A DNA stretch of 44,434 nt. It comes from Bacteroidales bacterium (lineage in GTDB: Bacteria; Bacteroidota; Bacteroidia; Bacteroidales; GCA-2711565). Below are positions 36,850 to 44,434 of this stretch, piece after piece (position 1 is the first letter of the stretch; every line of letters starts with the position of its first letter). The translations under genes were made by a program, and so were the position numbers. The notes beneath the pieces were generated by a model. The model was given only the letters and a program-made list of their open reading frames with translations, was not told the origin of the DNA and did no database searches. The stretch covers positions 1 to 44,434 of the forward strand of contig JANQLW010000058.1 of assembly GCA_028280405.1 (NCBI GenBank). Direction: 5' to 3'.

Positions 36850-39800
36850 TTAAATACCAATATTTAAGTTTATAGAATAACGTCTTGCAGAAGGATAACC
36901 AAAGCTTCCCATTGTTTCAGGATCAATCCCTGTATATTTTGTCCATGTATAAAGATTGTTTGCACTAAGACTTAATGCCAATCTATTAATATTAAGCTTC
37001 TTACATAATGCAACAGGAAGATTGTATGTAAGTGTCAGGTTTGAAAATTTTAAGAAATCACCATCTTCAAGTTTTGAATCGATAAAATAAGAGTCATAAG
37101 CATTATTAGTCCCACTACTAAAAGCAGGAATATCTGTCACATCACCATTCTTTCTCCATCTGTAAAGATTATCAACTGATGTATTTAATCTTGCTGCATA
37201 AAATTGATTTCCATTAAAGCTGCTACTAAATGATGTAATTTTATGCCCCCCCATATATATAAATGAAGCGCTTAATTTTATTCTTTTATAGGTGAAGCTT
37301 GTTCCAAAGCCACCGGTATAAGTAGGATATGCATTTCCTAAAAATTTCACCGCATCTTTTCTAAATTCAGTATCCATATCAATAACATATCGGCCGTTTT
37401 CAAGTTTATGTCCAACAGGATTGCCATCCTCATCAGTTTTATCAATATAGGCTAACATATGCCCGTTTGTAGGGTCTACTCCTGCAAATTCATAGCCATA
37501 CCATGATTGTGTAGGATAGCCCTCAATAAAGTGTCTTTGCTTGGCTCCTAATGATCCTCTAAAAATGATAGGGAGTTCTTCCAGGTCTTTAACATAAGTT
37601 TCTAAAACCCTGTTCTTATTGAAAGTAATATTGAAATAAGTTGTCCATCTAAAATCCTTTGTAGCTAAGTTTACGGTATTAAATAAAAGTTCAAGCCCTT
37701 CATTACGTAAACTGGCAACATTTGTTTTAATGGAAGAACGTCCTGTCGAAATAGCAATTTGTTTAGTGTCAAGTAAATCCTTGGTAAGATTATTATAATA
37801 GTTTATTGTTCCGTTAAACCTATTATTGAAAAGTGCAAAATCGATTCCTAAACTTCTGTCCGTTTTCCTTTGCCATTTAATGGATGGGTTTGCCGAATTG
37901 ATATCAGAAGGAACTATTTCGCCATCATATCTTCTTGAAGACAGGTTAAAAATTAAAACAGGAAACGGCCTTGCATTATAATCGATGCTCCCTGTATAAC
38001 CAAAAGATCCACGAAAAGATAATTGATTAATCCATTCATAATTCTTCATAAACTCTTCTTTATGGATATTATATTTAAAACTAATATTCCATAATGGAGT
38101 AAAACGATTATTTGTACCAATGATGTCAACTCCATCAAAACGTCCACTTCCACTGATTACGTATTTGTCTTTGTACGAATAAGTAGCTGTTGCAAAAAAC
38201 GAAGCTATTTTACTTTGCGAACTTCCAATTCCCCCCAGGTCACTCACATTCAAATCACTACCCTCAATATTGCTGAGGTTTGGCACACCAACAAGATTAT
38301 AAACAGGATCATATTCAGGACTGACATTATAGAAACTATTTGATTTTGTACTTGAAATTTCCTGTCCGGCAAAAATATCAACAAAATGCTCTTTGGTAAG
38401 ATACTTGTTAAATGCTAATGTATTTCTCCAGGTGTAACTTAAACTCTTTCCATTACTATCCCTCAATTTACCATTATTTAATTCATCAGGAATTTCATTA
38501 TCAGAATAAATAGAAACGATCCAGGATCTTACTTCCGAAGAATATGTTCCCGGCGTTAATATCGTTCTGGAATTTGTATAAGAAGTCCCCAAAGATAAAT
38601 GAGTTGAAAACATTAAGCCTTTAAAAAATTCATATTCAAGTTTCAAATTTAAATTTGCATTTACATAATCACTATTTGTTGTATTATTGTTAATATCTTC
38701 CAGTATATTTAAATCATATTTATAACCGGAGCTTATTGAACTTAAATCAGAGGCATAAGATCTGTCAAATACCACGTTCCCATTTTCATCATAGGGCCTT
38801 TCATAAGGATTGGCAAATGTTGCATAATGAAGAGGGTTGACCACTGATGCTGTGGTTTTGTCCTCTTTATAATTGGCATGCATATCAAAATTAATTCTGA
38901 ACTTCTCATTAAAATCGTGGGTCAATTTCAGAGAGCCTCCGTAATTATTGTACTCATTATTGGGAACAACGCCTGTTTCTTTTTGGTAATTTATAGATGC
39001 ATAAAATTGTGTTTTTTTATTTCCCCCTTGTAAACTAATGGAATGGTTTTGTGAATAAGCAGTACGGAAAATTTCATCATACCAATCCGTATTGATTTTG
39101 CTTAATGCATCAATAGCTGCATTAGCTTCGCTCTCAGTAATAATACCTGCATCTTTCTTTTTTAATGTTTGAAAAACTCTTCCGGCATTATTCAGATGGG
39201 GAAAATCTTCATACAAGGAGTTTTCAAATGCTATTTTTTGCTCAGTACTCATCATGTTCAAATGATTTTCAGGGGCTTCATTAATTGAAACAGAAGAGCG
39301 GATACTTAGATATGATTTACCGGCACTACCTCTTTTGGTGGTTATAACAATTACTCCATTTGCAGCTCTGGCTCCATATATAGCAGATGCAGCCGCATCT
39401 TTAAGAACTGTAATAGACTCAATATCATCAACAGGTATATTACCAATACCATCATATAGTACAGAATTGGTAAAATCACTTCCGCCTACACCAATATTGG
39501 GAACTTCTCCTTGCATGGGCATACCGTCAACAATCCAAATCGGATTGGCATTACCTGTCAGCGTATTGATACCACGAATACGAATCTGGGCTCCAGATCC
39601 GGGACGTCCACTCAATTTTATGGTAGAAATACCGGTCATCTGCCCTTGTATAGCTTCATCAACTGAGAGATAACCTTTATCCATGATTTTAGCTGCTGTT
39701 ACCGTTTCAACAGAACCGGTCATTCGTTGCTTATTTACCTGCTGATAACCTGTGACGACAACTTCTTCCAGGTCTTCTGCAGATTCAACCAATACAACAT

Positions 39801-40404
39801 TAATTTCCGTTTTCTGCCCCACAGTAATTTCCTGAGTCGTAAAACCAATAAAACTGATTTTCAACACTGATGTTGAGCCTGTAACGGTTAATTTGAATGA
39901 ACCATCAGCATCTGTGGTTGTGCCATTAAGTGTCCCTTTTTCAATAATTGTCGCTCCCGGTAAAGGCACCCCTTCTGAATCGGTAACTTTCCCCTGAATC
40001 TTAATGTTTCCTTGGATAATAACACTATTATTTTCAATTTCATCACTTTTAGAAATAGCGATGTAATTATCCGTAATTGTATAAGTGAGGTTCATATCTT
40101 CCAGAACTTTACCCATAATCTGATCTATGGTAGCGTCTTCAATATTTATACTCAGTTTATTTTCGGAATTTAAATCTTCTGATCCGTAAATGACGATAAA
40201 GCCAGTTTGTTTTTCGATGGCCCTAAACACTTCATCTATGATTTTTTCCTGAATGTTTAAGTTGAATTTAGTTTGCGAATAAACCCCGGAATAGGAGTTT
40301 ATAATTACACAAACCAGAAATGCTAACGTAAGTTTCATACGTAGTAGATTTTGTTTATTTGCTTTTATTATCCAAAAAGCAAAACGGATTAATTTAATTT
40401 TCAT
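36850..40404 (-). CDS. SusC/RagA TonB-linked outer-membrane transporter with STN domain
   Basis: An 1184-residue protein. The signal peptide ends near YSGVYSQ (about residue 43). An STN signalling domain follows at about 47-120 (IIDEVFRAIEKQTGFIVIYG). Next come a carboxypeptidase-regulatory-like domain (IQGKVTDSEGVPLPGATI) at about 133-210, a TonB box/plug region (EEVVVTGYQQVNKQRMTGSV; IRIRGINTLTGNANPIWIVDG), and a 22-strand-type beta-barrel ending in SINLNIGI. The STN domain marks it as a transducer: substrate binding would signal to the FecR anti-sigma factor encoded just upstream. It is the import channel partnered with the SusD-like lipoprotein. Confidence 0.95.
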   Translation of the reverse strand: MKIKLIRFAFWIIKANKQNLLRMKLTLAFLVCVIINSYSGVYSQTKFNLNIQEKIIDEVFRAIEKQTGFIVIYGSEDLNSENKLSINIEDATIDQIMGKVLEDMNLTYTITDNYIAISKSDEIENNSVIIQGNIKIQGKVTDSEGVPLPGATIIEKGTLNGTTTDADGSFKLTVTGSTSVLKISFIGFTTQEITVGQKTEINVVLVESAEDLEEVVVTGYQQVNKQRMTGSVETVTAAKIMDKGYLSVDEAIQGQMTGISTIKLSGRPGSGAQIRIRGINTLTGNANPIWIVDGMPMQGEVPNIGVGGSDFTNSVLYDGIGNIPVDDIESITVLKDAAASAIYGARAANGVIVITTKRGSAGKSYLSIRSSVSINEAPENHLNMMSTEQKIAFENSLYEDFPHLNNAGRVFQTLKKKDAGIITESEANAAIDALSKINTDWYDEIFRTAYSQNHSISLQGGNKKTQFYASINYQKETGVVPNNEYNNYGGSLKLTHDFNEKFRINFDMHANYKEDKTTASVVNPLHYATFANPYERPYDENGNVVFDRSYASDLSSISSGYKYDLNILEDINNNTTNSDYVNANLNLKLEYEFFKGLMFSTHLSLGTSYTNSRTILTPGTYSSEVRSWIVSIYSDNEIPDELNNGKLRDSNGKSLSYTWRNTLAFNKYLTKEHFVDIFAGQEISSTKSNSFYNVSPEYDPVYNLVGVPNLSNIEGSDLNVSDLGGIGSSQSKIASFFATATYSYKDKYVISGSGRFDGVDIIGTNNRFTPLWNISFKYNIHKEEFMKNYEWINQLSFRGSFGYTGSIDYNARPFPVLIFNLSSRRYDGEIVPSDINSANPSIKWQRKTDRSLGIDFALFNNRFNGTINYYNNLTKDLLDTKQIAISTGRSSIKTNVASLRNEGLELLFNTVNLATKDFRWTTYFNITFNKNRVLETYVKDLEELPIIFRGSLGAKQRHFIEGYPTQSWYGYEFAGVDPTNGHMLAYIDKTDEDGNPVGHKLENGRYVIDMDTEFRKDAVKFLGNAYPTYTGGFGTSFTYKRIKLSASFIYMGGHKITSFSSSFNGNQFYAARLNTSVDNLYRWRKNGDVTDIPAFSSGTNNAYDSYFIDSKLEDGDFLKFSNLTLTYNLPVALCKKLNINRLALSLSANNLYTWTKYTGIDPETMGSFGYPSARRYSINLNIGI

Positions 40405-40430
40405 AAATTTGTAATATTAGTTAAAACTAC

Positions 40431-40501
40431 TAATGCCTTTGAGCTCTAATTCGTTGGCATTAAAGAACTGATTGCCATCCCGATCCCGATAACTATCGGG
40501 A
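40431..40501. repeat. Two hairpins between fecR-like and susC-like genes
   Basis: TAATGCC (40431-40437) pairs with GGCATTA (40456-40462). Next to it TCCCGATA (40484-40491) pairs with TATCGGGA (40494-40501) around a two-base loop. The second resembles the TCCCGAT-type REP elements frequent in Bacteroidota. They could reduce read-through from the regulators into susC, or simply be a dispersed repeat. Confidence 0.6.
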
Positions 40502-40517
40502 CGGAGGTGGTATTTTT

Positions 40518-41696
40518 TTATTTCATAATTAAAACTGAATTTCCACTTACTTTATATTTTATATGTTTTGTTTCTTTTAATGTCTTCAGGATATTACCTA
40601 AAGGTTTATTTTTCTGCACTGCTCCAGTGAACTTAATATTTTTGAGTTCTTCCTTATCAAAGAAAAACTGAACCCCGTACCATCTGCTTAGCTTATTTGT
40701 AAGTTCAAATAAATTAATGCGTTTAAACCTGAAAGTCCCATTTTTCCACTCTGTAAAATATTCTGTGTCAACCTTAAGCTTTTCAAATTTATCTTTTCTA
40801 TATACTGATTGATAACCCGGTTCCAATGTCATTTGATCGTTATAACTACTAATACTAACTTTCCCATCTACCAGTGTAGTAGTAATATGGTCTTCATTAT
40901 GATAGGCTGAAACATTAAATGCTGTTCCCAATACTTTTATATTAACTCCTTTCGTTTTGACGAAGAAGGGCTTATTCTTATTTTCTGCAACTTCAAAATA
41001 AGCTTCACCTTCAAGTTCAATCATTCTTGACTTTCCGTACATAAATTTTGGGTACTTAATTTTAGATTCGGAATTAAGCCAGATTTTTGTACCATCACTT
41101 AATTCCAGAAAATGTTCACCACCTGTTGGGATAATCAGGGTATGATATACATCCTTCATACGGATTCCCTCTAATTTGGAGTTTGCTTTTGTGGATGTGT
41201 ATTTTAATGCATTTGATATATTTTGAATGCTTAAAGAAGAATCTCCGGAAATGATGCTAAGTTCTTTGTTTAATGCAATGGTTTTCCCAGATTCATCAAT
41301 TAGTAAGGATTTATTCATTCCCGGCTTATAATTTTCAGAAAGTTGATTAATTAAATATTCCTGACTGTTTCCTGATAATTCATAGATCAAATATGTGATG
41401 CCCACAAACAGCAATAAGATTGCCGCTGCATAAGAAGTCCATTTAAAGTAATTAATTCTTTTAATGTATTTCTCTGATATTTTTTGATGATTTACATCCA
41501 ATTCTTTAAATAATTCGATGCTTCTAAGAATCTCAACAGTATTGGAAAGATTCTTTTCATCAAGAACCCTGTTAAGTAATTTTTCATTGGCTTTATTACT
41601 ATTTTTCCAATACCTAAGTTCCTTTTCTTCTTCCTTTGATATTGTATTTAAATAATACTTTGCAATAAGTTTTGATATATGATATTGAGTTTCCAA
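40518..41696 (-). CDS. FecR-family anti-sigma factor (DUF4974 C-terminus)
   Basis: A 392-residue single-pass inner-membrane protein. A short cytoplasmic part (about 1-82) would hold the sigma factor. A transmembrane helix (WTSYAAAILLLFVGITYLIYEL) follows at about 86-107. The periplasmic FecR domain has the typical LIIPTGGEHFLELSDGTKIWLNSESKI, LEGEAYFEVAENKNKPFFVKT and VLGTAFNVSAY. The last about 70 residues (LTNKLSRWYGVQFFFDKEELKNIKFTGAV) are DUF4974, the domain that meets the STN domain of the SusC transducer. It is encoded 81 bases downstream of the sigma gene and upstream of susC, the canonical order. Confidence 0.95.
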   Translation of the reverse strand: METQYHISKLIAKYYLNTISKEEEKELRYWKNSNKANEKLLNRVLDEKNLSNTVEILRSIELFKELDVNHQKISEKYIKRINYFKWTSYAAAILLLFVGITYLIYELSGNSQEYLINQLSENYKPGMNKSLLIDESGKTIALNKELSIISGDSSLSIQNISNALKYTSTKANSKLEGIRMKDVYHTLIIPTGGEHFLELSDGTKIWLNSESKIKYPKFMYGKSRMIELEGEAYFEVAENKNKPFFVKTKGVNIKVLGTAFNVSAYHNEDHITTTLVDGKVSISSYNDQMTLEPGYQSVYRKDKFEKLKVDTEYFTEWKNGTFRFKRINLFELTNKLSRWYGVQFFFDKEELKNIKFTGAVQKNKPLGNILKTLKETKHIKYKVSGNSVLIMK

Positions 41697-41777
41697 TGTC
41701 TTATTTATTAATTGAAAAATAACTTGTACTAGTTTTATTACAATAAGATTTGAAAAAAGAATGACCTGTAAACGATT

Positions 41778-42332
41778 TTATTTTAATAAAATCAGAAGAA
41801 TTGAATAAATATTACCCAAAGAACTCTTCAATTGCTTATATGCCCTGGCTTTGTGAGTTTTGGTAGTATTCAGGCTAATATTCATCTCGGCTGCAATTTC
41901 TTCATTGGATAAGCCCATTAAGCTCAAATTAATAACTCTTTTTTGATTTTCCGGGAGTTGTTCTATTGCGTTATAAATAATATGGTGAGTTTCCTGTTCA
42001 ATGACATAGTCAAGGAAAGTCGGATCGGATCTTAAATTATTAATTTTATTATCTATGTATTTATTAATAACTTCATTATGTTTTAAATGATTTATTATCG
42101 TATTTCTAAGTGATTTGTATAAATAAGATTTTATATGGTTTTTGCATTCAAATGATTCAAAACGATCCCAAATAATAACAAAAGTATCCTGAACCAGATC
42201 TTTAGCTATTTCTAAATCATCCAGAAATTTATTGGCAAAACTACAAGCTATAGGAAATACCTCTGCGAAACATTGGTTATAAGAATATTTTTCTTTCCCC
42301 TGATTTAGTATTATTTCCTTATCTATTTTCAA
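41778..42332 (-). CDS. ECF RNA polymerase sigma-70 factor
   Basis: A 184-residue extracytoplasmic-function sigma factor. Region 2 is visible as LDDLEIAKDLVQDTFVIIWDRFESF, and region 4 as AIEQLPENQKRVINLSLMGLSNEEIAAEMNISLNTTKTHKARAYKQLK. A divergent linker lies between, and region 3 is absent as expected. It would direct transcription of the SusC/D locus when released by the FecR-like protein. A short AT-rich palindrome (41774-41793) overlaps its stop codon. Confidence 0.95.
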   Translation of the reverse strand: MKIDKEIILNQGKEKYSYNQCFAEVFPIACSFANKFLDDLEIAKDLVQDTFVIIWDRFESFECKNHIKSYLYKSLRNTIINHLKHNEVINKYIDNKINNLRSDPTFLDYVIEQETHHIIYNAIEQLPENQKRVINLSLMGLSNEEIAAEMNISLNTTKTHKARAYKQLKSSLGNIYSILLILLK

Positions 42333-42719
42333 AATTCTGCTTAAGCTTTAATAATAATGAATAATTCCAGATCTTAAAGATCTTCACACAATTAGAAAAA
42401 TAATGTAATATATTAAATTAAATATAAAGATATATAATTCTAAAGCTTTTATTAATTAATTGTATTTTGTCAGTCAAATTATGATTCTATAATAAAGCTT
42501 ATTTCTATGTGCAATTTCCCTATTTGTAGATACAATTTAGCCATTAGTTAGAATGACAAGCTAGTAGAATTTTCTTTATCACTAATTATTGGGGATCCGG
42601 AAGGTAAGATTCCTCTTTACCGGATATTAAGGGGATAAAGCTTCGCTAAAATTTCGGAGGGTAAAAATAAATCTGGAATCAGCTCATGAAATAAAGGGCT
42701 GATTCCGGAATAAATTTTG
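42333..42719. other. 387-bp divergent intergenic region with a hairpin near its right end
   Basis: AT-rich sequence that probably holds the sigma-factor promoter, although no clear -7 box is seen. Near the right end GGAATCAGC (42675-42683) pairs with GCTGATTCC (42698-42706) around a 14-base loop. The propeller fragment starts only 14 bases later. No RNA gene is recognised. Confidence 0.5.
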
Positions 42720-43181
42720 ATGCGACACAAAATTTATTACCTGTTTACTGCAAAAAAACAAATGGTATTTATTGATTTTCATTTAGTTGAAACTTCAGGA
42801 TACTATTTATATGGAGTTTCAAAAGTTACCGGACTAAAAGAAACTTCTTATGGTTACAATATACAAGAATTTAAGCATGGCTTCATAGCAATTGATAAAT
42901 CAAAATATGAAGCCAGGTTCTTAAGCCGGTTTTACAATGATTTGATCGGCCGTAAAGTAAATCCAGCTTATCTTATAAAAACATTATTTAATCAGCCCGA
43001 TGAAAATTATGTGGTGGAATACGATGCACTTAGCTTTCTTGAAATGATCGATAAAATTGAGAAAGATCCTGAAATCGATATTAGGAACAGAAAATCATTT
43101 ATCGAATTGAAAGAAGGTTTAACTGAAAATAGTAATCAGGTTCTGTTGGTTGGGAAATTTAAAAACAATTTTAATTTTTGA
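42720..43181 (+). pseudogene. Truncated seventh propeller paralogue (C-terminal remnant)
   Basis: 153 codons from the ATG at 42720. From about KKQMVFIDFHLVETSGYYLYGVSK the sequence aligns with KKAVGNMDYFKIFETPGYIIFQTSE of paralogue 4 and continues to the shared end ENSNQVLLVGKFKNNFNF. The signal peptide and the first about 60 percent of the propeller are missing, and the leading residues MRHKIYYLFTA do not match the family. It lies about 10 kb from the main array, across the SusC/D locus. A remnant is most likely, although an expressed short form cannot be ruled out. Confidence 0.75.
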
Positions 43182-43191
43182 TAGACAGTAG

Positions 43192-43222
43192 TCCCGATGG
43201 TTCCGGTAATTTGGGATCGGGA
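43192..43222. repeat. TCCCGAT-type hairpin after the propeller remnant
   Basis: TCCCGAT (43192-43198) pairs with ATCGGGA (43216-43222). The same half-arm occurs at 40484-40501. It follows the remnant stop by about ten bases. Confidence 0.5.
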
Positions 43223-43267
43223 GGGTAAATAAATAGTATTACGTTATTAGTATGTATTAATAGCAGA

Positions 43268-43329
43268 TAGCAGATTGTTAATTTTCGATTGAAGATTGGC
43301 GATGTAAATCGAAAATTGACAATCTGCTA
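43268..43329. repeat. Long inverted repeat with 23-base arms
   Basis: The left arm 43268-43290 (TAGCAGATTG...TTCGATT) and right arm 43307-43329 (AATCGAAAATTG...CTGCTA) match at 22 of 23 positions, with a 16-base loop. The single mismatch would be a G-U pair in RNA. It lies between the propeller remnant and the stop of the right-edge gene and may terminate both, or be a small mobile repeat. Confidence 0.75.
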
Positions 43330-43357
43330 CCTCTTGCCTTTCGACAGAGTCGTGTAT

Positions 43358-44434
43358 TTACTCAGTTCCGGTAAAGGCAAAATCCGATTTCCAGGCCCAA
43401 TGGGTAGGACAGTTTTCCAGCACCCAGTGCATACGCTCTACCTGCTCACCGGTAAATACCCGCCGAGACGGACTAAAATCAGTGAGTACATTAGTAGCAT
43501 AATAAAGAAAACCTAAGGTATTTTTTTGCCATCCTTCCACATAAGAAAAAATAAAACCAAAACGCCGATAGGTATCCGAGCAATAATCTTCCCTGCTGGT
43601 AGGCAATAAACCCAAATAGGTCGCAAAATGAAATTTAGTAATATCAAGTCGCCACCTAAAACCAGAACCGGAACCATTTCCTCCAAAAATAATACCGTTA
43701 TTCTCAGGCACCGAAAGATCCAGGGGCACATCTGCTGTGTAAACGGTATCAATCCTCAATCCGGCCAGTGGTTCCCTACCTTGTAGTAAGCTGTTCGGCT
43801 TTTTGTTGGAAGAAGGATAGACACATATCCATATATTCATGTATTTTTTCGGATCCCAGGTATGTTCAACCAGAACCGGTTTCATGGCTATACCTTCCAA
43901 AGGGGTAGACTGACGGTTGATGCCTTTTTCTTCCAGCATGCTACCGTCCGGGGCATAGAGCGCCAGTCTGAACTCAATATTCGGATTGGCACTGTTGGAA
44001 GCATTCAGGGCCCGTTGACTAAACACACCATTTATTTCATCGATTTTTTGTTTTATAAATTCCTGGGTGACTTGAGGCATGGCTTCTCCCCAACCTTCAG
44101 ATTCCAACACATGAAAGATGACCGGGATTATCTTTTTCTCTTTTTCAGGGAAAGGTTCCCGAACATCGATCTGGAACAAATCACTTTGCAAGCCTCCCAC
44201 TTTGGCATAGATTTTAAAGTCCTCTACAGTCGTGGTTGAGATTCTTGCATTATCCGGAAGTTTGGTACCATCCTCTTTATAAAACTCGATCGGAGCATTC
44301 AGTCGTGAGTTTTGGATTTTATACACATCCGTATACAAGGAATCTTTAGTCCCGAAACTACCGTCGGGTAAGCTTACTTTATCCTTACGCCAGACTTTAT
44401 TGATCTTAAATGCCCGGATCTGTATGTTCAATTC
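43358..44434 (-). CDS. Pappalysin (M43)-like lipoprotein paralogue, partial at right edge, zinc site lost
   Basis: At least 357 residues are visible; the N-terminus and any signal peptide lie beyond the window. It is a paralogue of the gene at 33970-35307: IPVIFHVLESEG, YMNIWICVYPS, REDYCSDTYRRF and ENCPTHWAWKSDFAFTG correspond block by block. The zinc motif position (visible residues 267-277) reads FHFATYLGLLP, so the HExGHxxGxxH set is absent here too. The base composition is visibly richer in G and C than the neighbouring SusC/D genes, which hints at a different history. In the other copy a SusD gene lies upstream, so one may follow past the edge here. Confidence 0.75.
   Translation of the reverse strand, partial: ELNIQIRAFKINKVWRKDKVSLPDGSFGTKDSLYTDVYKIQNSRLNAPIEFYKEDGTKLPDNARISTTTVEDFKIYAKVGGLQSDLFQIDVREPFPEKEKKIIPVIFHVLESEGWGEAMPQVTQEFIKQKIDEINGVFSQRALNASNSANPNIEFRLALYAPDGSMLEEKGINRQSTPLEGIAMKPVLVEHTWDPKKYMNIWICVYPSSNKKPNSLLQGREPLAGLRIDTVYTADVPLDLSVPENNGIIFGGNGSGSGFRWRLDITKFHFATYLGLLPTSREDYCSDTYRRFGFIFSYVEGWQKNTLGFLYYATNVLTDFSPSRRVFTGEQVERMHWVLENCPTHWAWKSDFAFTGTE

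Noticed and set aside
39335..39673. 112-codon frame antisense to the SusC plug region
   Set aside because: It mirrors a strongly recognisable SusC coding sequence and has no independent features.
43862..44239. 125-codon + strand frame opposite the right-edge gene
   Set aside because: The - strand reading aligns with the M43-like paralogue at 33970-35307; the + strand frame is its shadow.

Overview
The window is low-GC DNA from a member of the Bacteroidota. The evidence is a SusC/SusD pair with an ECF sigma factor and a FecR-type anti-sigma factor, many short-signal lipoproteins, DUF5128-like beta-propeller lipoproteins, an ABC permease/M1-peptidase-like hybrid, and almost no classical Shine-Dalgarno sites. 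No rRNA, tRNA, CRISPR array or transposase gene was seen.

Left part (1-8.3 kb): a DUF2007 protein and a fold-type IV aminotransferase run on the + strand and end at a bidirectional terminator. Facing them on the - strand are an SLC12-like cation-chloride cotransporter, a secreted DsrE protein, a TauE/SafE exporter and a secreted BNR/Asp-box propeller. A CAP-plus-SPOR protein diverges from the cotransporter. A gene-free stretch (8.3-8.9 kb) carries palindromic repeats.

Centre (8.9-24.4 kb): the most unusual part. Seven tightly packed + strand genes encode an ABC ATPase, an ABC permease with a large degenerate M1-peptidase-like exodomain and a golvesin-like tail, a TolC-type outer-membrane protein, a lipoprotein periplasmic adaptor, an RND permease, a second RND permease fused at its C-terminus to a complete ABC ATPase, and a small ABC-2 permease. 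The fused ABC domain looks split: its first strand, with the A-loop tyrosine, is separated from its Walker A motif by about 180 extra residues that contain membrane segments. I infer a hybrid proton-driven and ATP-driven tripartite export machine. Its substrate cannot be read from sequence.

Propeller array (24.8-32.2 kb): six tandem paralogues of a 6-bladed beta-propeller family, five with lipoprotein signals and one with an ordinary signal peptide. All end in a conserved ENDNPVLLIGKIK-like tail. The fifth is broken by a frameshift at an A7 run. The first ends inside a 40-bp palindrome that also occurs after the ABC/RND operon.

Right part (32.2-44.4 kb): on the - strand, in transcription order, lie an ECF sigma factor, a FecR anti-sigma factor, a SusC with STN signalling domain, a SusD, a metalloprotease-like lipoprotein whose zinc site has been lost, and a ThuA-like gene interrupted by one in-frame TGA. 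Upstream of the sigma gene sits a truncated seventh propeller paralogue between hairpins. A second, more GC-rich zinc-site-less protease-like gene runs off the right edge. The sigma/FecR/SusC arrangement indicates substrate-triggered induction of this uptake locus.
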